Part shown: positions 36,645 through 40,931 of the stretch, piece after piece | Numbering within the stretch: position 1 is the first letter of the stretch | Layout of the letters: the number at the start of each line of letters is the position of its first letter | The notes under the pieces: model-generated | Database searches by the model: none | What the model saw: only the letters and a program-made list of their open reading frames with translations | Told to the model about the DNA's origin: nothing | Made by a program: the position numbers and the translations under genes | Source: Gammaproteobacteria bacterium | GTDB taxonomy: Bacteria; Pseudomonadota; Gammaproteobacteria; Thiohalospirales; Thiohalospiraceae | NCBI GenBank assembly: GCA_024277595.1 | Contig: JAJRUV010000112.1 | Span: forward strand, 1 to 40,931 | Direction of reading: 5' to 3' | DNA: 40,931 nucleotides

Positions 36645-37265
36645 ATGAATATTGATGCTATAAAAACAGCCTATCGGCGCTACGCCCGTATCTATGATGT
36701 TGTGTTTGGCCCCATATTCCATCCGGGTCGTAAAGTTATTATAGGGGCGCTGGACTGTCATGCCGGAGACAACATTTTAGAGGTTGGCGTAGGAACCGGC
36801 TTATCTTTGCCGTTGTATCCTGACGATGTCAAGGTTACCGGTATTGATGTTTCTGCTGAAATGTTGACTAAAGCTCATGAGAGAGTTGAGCAAGAAGGGC
36901 TGGCCCACGTTGATGCTGTTCTTGAAATGGATGCTGAACAGATGCGCTTTAGCGACAACAGTTTTGACAAGGTTGTGGCGATGTACGTTGTTTCTGTGGT
37001 TCCTGATCCGGTTCAGCTGGTTAAGGAAATGGCCAGGGTGTGCAAACCTGATGGAGATATCTTTATCGCCAATCATTTCCGCTCAAATAATCCGTTACTC
37101 AAATTGGCTGAAAATTTTCTTTCTCCCCTGTCAAAACTGGCTGGTTTTCGGCCTGATTTTGATCTGGATGATTTTCTTCAGAAAACACAACTGGAAGTGA
37201 CAGAGATGCACAGCGTCAATCTGTTTGGCTACTGGAAAGTGCTTCGCTGCCGGAATATCGGCTGA
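36645..37265 (+). CDS. pmtA: PmtA-like phosphatidylethanolamine N-methyltransferase
   Basis: A 206-aa class I SAM-dependent methyltransferase. Motif I ILEVGVGTGLSLPLYP is at 44-59, the ribose-binding acid is D68 in TGIDVS, motif II FDKVVAMYVVSVVPDP follows, and the post-motif III segment contains RVCKPDGDIFIANHF. The N-terminus YARIYDVVFGPIFHPGR and the sequence GLSLPLYP closely match the Rhodobacter-type PmtA, which converts phosphatidylethanolamine stepwise to phosphatidylcholine. Other small-molecule or ubiquinone-type methyltransferases are possible. AAAGG precedes ATG 36645. It stands alone between two tRNA genes. Confidence 0.7.
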   Translation: MNIDAIKTAYRRYARIYDVVFGPIFHPGRKVIIGALDCHAGDNILEVGVGTGLSLPLYPDDVKVTGIDVSAEMLTKAHERVEQEGLAHVDAVLEMDAEQMRFSDNSFDKVVAMYVVSVVPDPVQLVKEMARVCKPDGDIFIANHFRSNNPLLKLAENFLSPLSKLAGFRPDFDLDDFLQKTQLEVTEMHSVNLFGYWKVLRCRNIG

Positions 37266-37376
37266 AAGTTGGTTGTTGGTCATTGAGCAGTTCAAAAAAT
37301 GCCATTACTATCATTTTGTTAGGGCGTATAAAGCAGTGAGTGGAAGGACAAACTATTTTGCTGCGGACTCCCATTG

Positions 37377-37452
<76 letters not shown>

Positions 37453-37548
37453 TTAGTCTTTTCAATGACTTACGGCGAAAACCGGAGTCTGTCAACATAG
37501 CAAAAACCCTCGCCCCCCATGTGGCAAACTCGCATGGAGGGAAGGTTC

Positions 37549-38356
37549 GTGGCGAAAAAATACGCACTGGTTTCAACCAAGGGTGGTGTGGGGAAAACCA
37601 CACTGTCGGCCAATCTCGGCGGAATCCTCGCTGACATGGGTCAGAAAGTGCTGTTGATCGACGCCGATCACCAGCAATCACTATCATCCTTGTCCCACAA
37701 AGCGGATCACGGTCTGCACAAGCTGGTCACGATGGCCAATGCGGATGGCTGTATCAGCCGCACCGAGATCCGCAATCTCGACATCATCCTCTCCGATGAT
37801 CCGGAGAAAACCATCAACACCTGGCTGCGGCAATCCTCCAGCCATTTTCAATATCTCCATGCGGCCCTGTTGGGACTCGATGAGCAGTATGACTACATCA
37901 GCATCGACACCAAAAGGATGCGGATGGCACCGGGGAGCTGCAGGAGATGGCCATCCGGGCCAGTGATACCCTGATCTCGCCCATAGCCCTCGAATGGATC
38001 GCAGCAAAAGAGTTTATCCGCAACACCATCGGGATACTGCATCGGCTGGAATCATCTCCCGGGATTCAGACCGGGCTGCCTGCTGTTCCCCCATGTTTGG
38101 CCTTATCTACGGGCTGGGACCGCTCCAGTGATACGTGACTGGCGGCACAGGAGCTACGCAAGGCGTTCAATGCGGAATCTCGCGGCAAGATTTCCATTCT
38201 GGATACGGTGATACCCAGTGTGGCCGGCCTATAATCAGGCTGCCGGTACACTGCTTTGAAATCAAACGTTATAACAGCCCCGCCCCTTCTGCCCATGACA
38301 CCACGCTTGAGCTGGTTCATGAACTCCTGCCGCATCTGTCAGATATCACCCTGTAA
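37549..38356 (+). pseudogene. Decayed ParA-family ATPase
   Basis: GTG 37549 has GGAGG at 37536-37540, eight bases upstream, and begins AKKYALVSTKGGVGKTT, a clear deviant Walker A of ParA/Soj ATPases, then LLIDADHQQSLSSL. The frame breaks near 37916: the continuation ATGELQEMA-equivalent (GTGELQEMAIRASDTL, LEWIAAKEFIRNTIGIL) is in the -1 frame. A stop follows at 38136-38138. The tail (LAAQELRKAFNAESRGKISILDTVIPSV, then AYNQAAGT, then LPVHCFEIKRYNSPAPSA) changes frame again near 38215-38250. The gene therefore carries at least three lesions and cannot make a full protein. Such genes commonly lie near the tRNA end of integrative conjugative elements. Confidence 0.85.
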
Positions 38357-38362
38357 TGGGAT

Positions 38363-38399
38363 GTGAACGACCACCGGTTAAAAACCGGCGGTTGTTCAC
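38363..38399. terminator. Long hairpin at the convergent ends of parA remnant and rimI
   Basis: GTGAAC-G-ACC-A-CCGGTT, loop AAA, AACCGG-C-GGT-T-GTTCAC forms 17-base arms with one mismatch and one wobble pair. It touches the last codon of rimI on the minus strand and lies six bases after the parA stop, a fit for a bidirectional terminator. No T run follows on either side. Confidence 0.5.
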
Positions 38400-38875
38400 T
38401 ATGCCGAACTGATATCCAGCGCAAAAACCAGCGCATCCTCGCGACCATCGGGCAGCGGGTAGTATGCCTTACGCCGACCAATTTGTTCGAAACCGGTAGA
38501 GCGGTAAAGTCGTATCGCTGCCGGGTTGGATGGCCGGGCCTCCAGCAGGATTAGATGGCAGCCAGAGTCCCGTACTAGTTCCAGCATATGTTCCAGCATC
38601 CGGCGGCCAATGCCGGCACCCTGCGACTCAGGACGAACGCACAGGTTGAGAATATGCGCTTCGCCCACATCCATTGCCATGGACATAATGGCATAGCCAA
38701 CCAACCCTCCATTTTGCTCGTATGCCCAACAATGATAGCCGATACGCAGGCAGTCCCGCATGATGCCGATGGTCCAGGGAACCGGGTAGGCCCGGTTCTC
38801 AATCTCCATTACCCCGGGCAGATCATGCTCAGTCATAAGACGGTGCTGCAGTGAAGGCTTAACCATTGTGCTCAC
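38399..38875 (-). CDS. rimI: Ribosomal protein S18 alanine N-acetyltransferase
   Basis: A 158-aa GNAT-family enzyme that acetylates the N-terminus of ribosomal protein S18. The acetyl-CoA loop ESQGAGIGRRML follows LNLCVRP, and the catalytic-side segment LLEARPSNPAAIRLYRSTGF with the later KAYY (general acid tyrosine region) matches RimI. The start GTG (38873-38875) overlaps the upstream uracil-glycosylase stop as GTGA; ATG at 38864-38866 is an in-frame alternative. Translation is probably coupled. Confidence 0.92.
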   Translation of the reverse strand: MSTMVKPSLQHRLMTEHDLPGVMEIENRAYPVPWTIGIMRDCLRIGYHCWAYEQNGGLVGYAIMSMAMDVGEAHILNLCVRPESQGAGIGRRMLEHMLELVRDSGCHLILLEARPSNPAAIRLYRSTGFEQIGRRKAYYPLPDGREDALVFALDISSA

Positions 38876-39585
38876 TGTGCTGCTACCTCAAGAGCCAGCT
38901 TGAGGTCCTGCCACGCCTTGCGCTTCTCCAGGGGAGAGCGCAACAGGTAGGCCGGATGGTAGGTCACTACCAACGGCGTATTCGCTTCTCCGTAGCTGTG
39001 GCGGCGGCCGCGCAACCGGGAGAGCGGTGCGTTGGTCTTAAGAAGATTCTGGGCGGCGATCCGGCCCACCGCCAGAATTAGCCGGGGTTGCACCAGCGCT
39101 ACCTGGCGCTGCAGCCAGGGCTCACACTGCTCAACCTCCTCGGGCCGGGGATCACGGTTGTTGGGGGGGCGACACTTCAGCACATTGGCAATATAGACCT
39201 GCTGCCGATCCAAACCGATAGCGAACAACATGGAATCCAGTAGCTGACCGGCCCGACCGACAAACGGTTCGCCGCGCCTGTCCTCCTCGGCACCGGGCGC
39301 CTCACCCACGATCATCCAGTCGGCATTGCGATTGCCCACGCCAAATACGGCCTGGGTGCGGGGGCAGTGCAGGTCACAGGCGGTGCAGGAGAGCACACGC
39401 GCCTGCAACGCCTCCCAATCCAGCCCGGTGATCTCTTCACCGACCGGAACCGGCAGTTCGGACGGCTCGCTGTCCGTGACGACTGGATCCGCAGATTGCG
39501 GGGCTAGTCTGGCAGCCCTGCCGCGCCGCTGCCACTCTACGATACCCATCGCCTGCAGATACTGATGACGCTGCTGCTGATCCAT
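38872..39585 (-). CDS. Uracil-DNA glycosylase, family 4 (Fe-S)
   Basis: A 237-aa base-excision repair enzyme that removes uracil from DNA. Motif [21 protein letters not shown] and motif [10 protein letters not shown] are present, with the four [4Fe-4S] cysteines in CTACDLHC (two used) and KCRPPNNR / EQCEPWL. The first 60 residues are a variable extension. Family-4 enzymes are often located beside rimI in this phylum. It lies between leuA (eight-base gap) and rimI (overlap) on one minus-strand transcript. Confidence 0.93.
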   Translation of the reverse strand: MDQQQRHQYLQAMGIVEWQRRGRAARLAPQSADPVVTDSEPSELPVPVGEEITGLDWEALQARVLSCTACDLHCPRTQAVFGVGNRNADWMIVGEAPGAEEDRRGEPFVGRAGQLLDSMLFAIGLDRQQVYIANVLKCRPPNNRDPRPEEVEQCEPWLQRQVALVQPRLILAVGRIAAQNLLKTNAPLSRLRGRRHSYGEANTPLVVTYHPAYLLRSPLEKRKAWQDLKLALEVAAQ

Positions 39586-39593
39586 CGCGGTAA

Positions 39594-40931
39594 CTACACG
39601 TCCGCCGCCTGGGGATGAGCCCGATCCTGCGGTGTCAGGATCTTGTTCAGCGCATTGATATAGGCCTTGGCCGAAGCAATCACGATATCGGTATCAGCCC
39701 CTTGACCATTAACGATCCGCCCACCTTTTTCCAGCCGCACGGTGACCTCGCCCTGGGCATCGGTACCGCTGGTGATATTGTTCACCGAGTAGAGCTGCAA
39801 CTCGGTTCCGCTGTCGATGATACACTCGATCGCCTTGAAGCTGGCATCCACTACCCCACCGCCTTGCGCATGGCCCTGCCGCTCGACACCATCCACTGCC
39901 AGCGTCACCTCGGCATCGGGAGTCTCGCCGGTCTCGGAACAGACCTTCAGTGCGACCAGCTTAACCCGCTCGTTCTCCGCCTCGGTACTGGCCTCGGTAA
40001 CCAGCGCCTGCAGATCCTCGTCGAAGATCTCGTGCTTCTTGTCTGCCAGCGCCTTGAAGCGGGCGAAGGCCTCGTTGAGCTCCTCCTCGGAGGAGAACTC
40101 GATCCCCAGATCCTGCAGCCGGCTGCGGAAGGCGTTGCGGCCGGAGTGCTTGCCCAGCACCATGCGGTTGGCGGACCAGCCCACATCCTCGGCGCGCATG
40201 ATTTCGTAGGTTTCGCGGCTCTTGAGAACGCCGTCCTGGTGAATGCCGGACTCGTGGGCGAAGGCGTTGGCGCCCACGATGGCCTTGTTGGGCTGGATGG
40301 CGAACCCAGTGATGCTGGAGACCAGCCGCGAGGTGGGAACGATCTGGGTGGTGTCGATACCCACCGTGCAGGGGAACACATCCTGCCGGGTACGTACCGT
40401 CATCACCACCTCCTCCAGCGCGGCGTTGCCGGCCCGTTCGCCCAGGCCGTTGATGGTGCACTCCACCTGCCGCGCACCGTTCGCCACCGCCGCCAGCGAG
40501 TTGGCCACCGCCAGCCCGAGATCGTTGTGGCAGTGCACGGAGAACACCGCCTTGTCCGCATTGGGCACCCGCTCGCGCAGCATCCGGATCAGACCGCCGA
40601 ACTGCTCGGGGACGTTGTAGCCCACGGTATCGGGAATGTTGACCGTTCCGGCCCCGGCATCGATCACCGCCTCCAGCACCCGGCACAGGAAATCCGCCTC
40701 GGAGCGGCCCGCATCCTCGGGTGAGAACTCCACATCATCGGTGAACCGCCGCGCCAGCTTCACCGCCTGCACCGCCCGCTCCACCACCTGATCCGGGGTC
40801 ATGCGCAGCTTCTTCTCCATGTGGATGGGCGAGGTGGCGATGAAGGTGTGGATCCGTGTCCGCCCGGCACCCCTGAGTGCCTCGCCGGTACGTTCGATAT
40901 CGGCATCCAGCGCACGCGCCAGGCCGCAAAC
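39594..40931 (-). CDS. leuA: 2-isopropylmalate synthase, 5' end outside the window
   Basis: The frame is open to the right edge (reading [16 protein letters not shown] from 40931), so about 70-80 N-terminal residues are missing. The enzyme condenses acetyl-CoA with 2-ketoisovalerate, the first step of leucine synthesis. Catalytic-domain marks are [15 protein letters not shown], the metal-binding [18 protein letters not shown] and the linker [15 protein letters not shown], which begins the regulatory half. The C-terminal dimer domain that binds leucine follows, ending at 39594. An ATG at 40818-40820 is internal and should not be taken as the start. G+C is visibly higher here than in the neighbouring repeat regions. 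Confidence 0.96.
   Translation of the reverse strand, partial: VCGLARALDADIERTGEALRGAGRTRIHTFIATSPIHMEKKLRMTPDQVVERAVQAVKLARRFTDDVEFSPEDAGRSEADFLCRVLEAVIDAGAGTVNIPDTVGYNVPEQFGGLIRMLRERVPNADKAVFSVHCHNDLGLAVANSLAAVANGARQVECTINGLGERAGNAALEEVVMTVRTRQDVFPCTVGIDTTQIVPTSRLVSSITGFAIQPNKAIVGANAFAHESGIHQDGVLKSRETYEIMRAEDVGWSANRMVLGKHSGRNAFRSRLQDLGIEFSSEEELNEAFARFKALADKKHEIFDEDLQALVTEASTEAENERVKLVALKVCSETGETPDAEVTLAVDGVERQGHAQGGGVVDASFKAIECIIDSGTELQLYSVNNITSGTDAQGEVTVRLEKGGRIVNGQGADTDIVIASAKAYINALNKILTPQDRAHPQAADV

Noticed and set aside
39615-40724. Plus-strand open frame of 369 codons opposite leuA
   Set aside because: High-G+C antisense shadow; leuA motifs are unambiguous on the minus strand.

Overview
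The window comes from a gammaproteobacterial chromosome. The evidence is gene order and protein type: yhbY / rlmE-ftsH-folP-glmM, tpiA-secG-tRNA-Leu followed by a 14-gene nuo operon, and rplM-rpsI. NuoC and NuoD are separate proteins and NuoG shows no N7 cluster motif, so the complex I is not of the enterobacterial type. A Chromatiales-like or sulfur-oxidiser-like relative seems likely, but that is an inference from gene order and was not tested against a database.

Layout. 1-470: palindromic non-coding repeats. 482-6937: a czc-type heavy-metal efflux operon (small His-rich protein, outer-membrane channel, His-rich periplasmic adaptor lipoprotein, RND pump) ending in two tiny translatable ORFs. 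6940-7170: repeat debris and the rplM leader. 7168-8138: rplM, rpsI and tRNA-Gln. 8304-12392: a giant FAD/Fe-S oxidoreductase of the DUF3683 type, split by a -1 frameshift that lies exactly on a G GGA AAA heptamer, followed by a 69-aa companion gene. 12435-13013: a YfaZ-like outer-membrane protein. 13070-14375: a graveyard of mobile elements, with a decayed DDE transposase split by a 152-bp miniature element, a truncated second transposase, a perfect 15-bp-arm palindrome and a 121-bp palindromic element. 14378-20938: housekeeping block (yhbY, rlmE, ftsH, folP, glmM, tpiA). 20964-36081: secG, tRNA-Leu and nuoABCDEFGHIJKLMN. 36303-37452: tRNA-Lys, a PmtA-like phospholipid N-methyltransferase and tRNA-Thr. 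37549-38356: a multiply frameshifted parA directly behind tRNA-Thr, probably the remains of an integrated element. 38399-40931: rimI, a family-4 uracil-DNA glycosylase and leuA (cut by the window edge), all on the minus strand.

How the genes work together. The czc operon exports divalent metals from periplasm to exterior. The nuo operon makes the proton-pumping NADH:quinone oxidoreductase, tightly packed with several overlapping start/stop codons. The DUF3683 protein probably feeds electrons from a 2-hydroxyacid into the respiratory chain. The ftsH-glmM block covers membrane proteolysis, folate synthesis and cell-wall precursor synthesis.

No complete new defence or mobile system is visible. 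The most unusual observations are the slippery-heptamer frameshift, two miniature elements that share a core but have different ends, the 8-bp target duplication inside a dead transposase, the two short ORFs behind czcA, and the structured leader of the PmtA-like gene.
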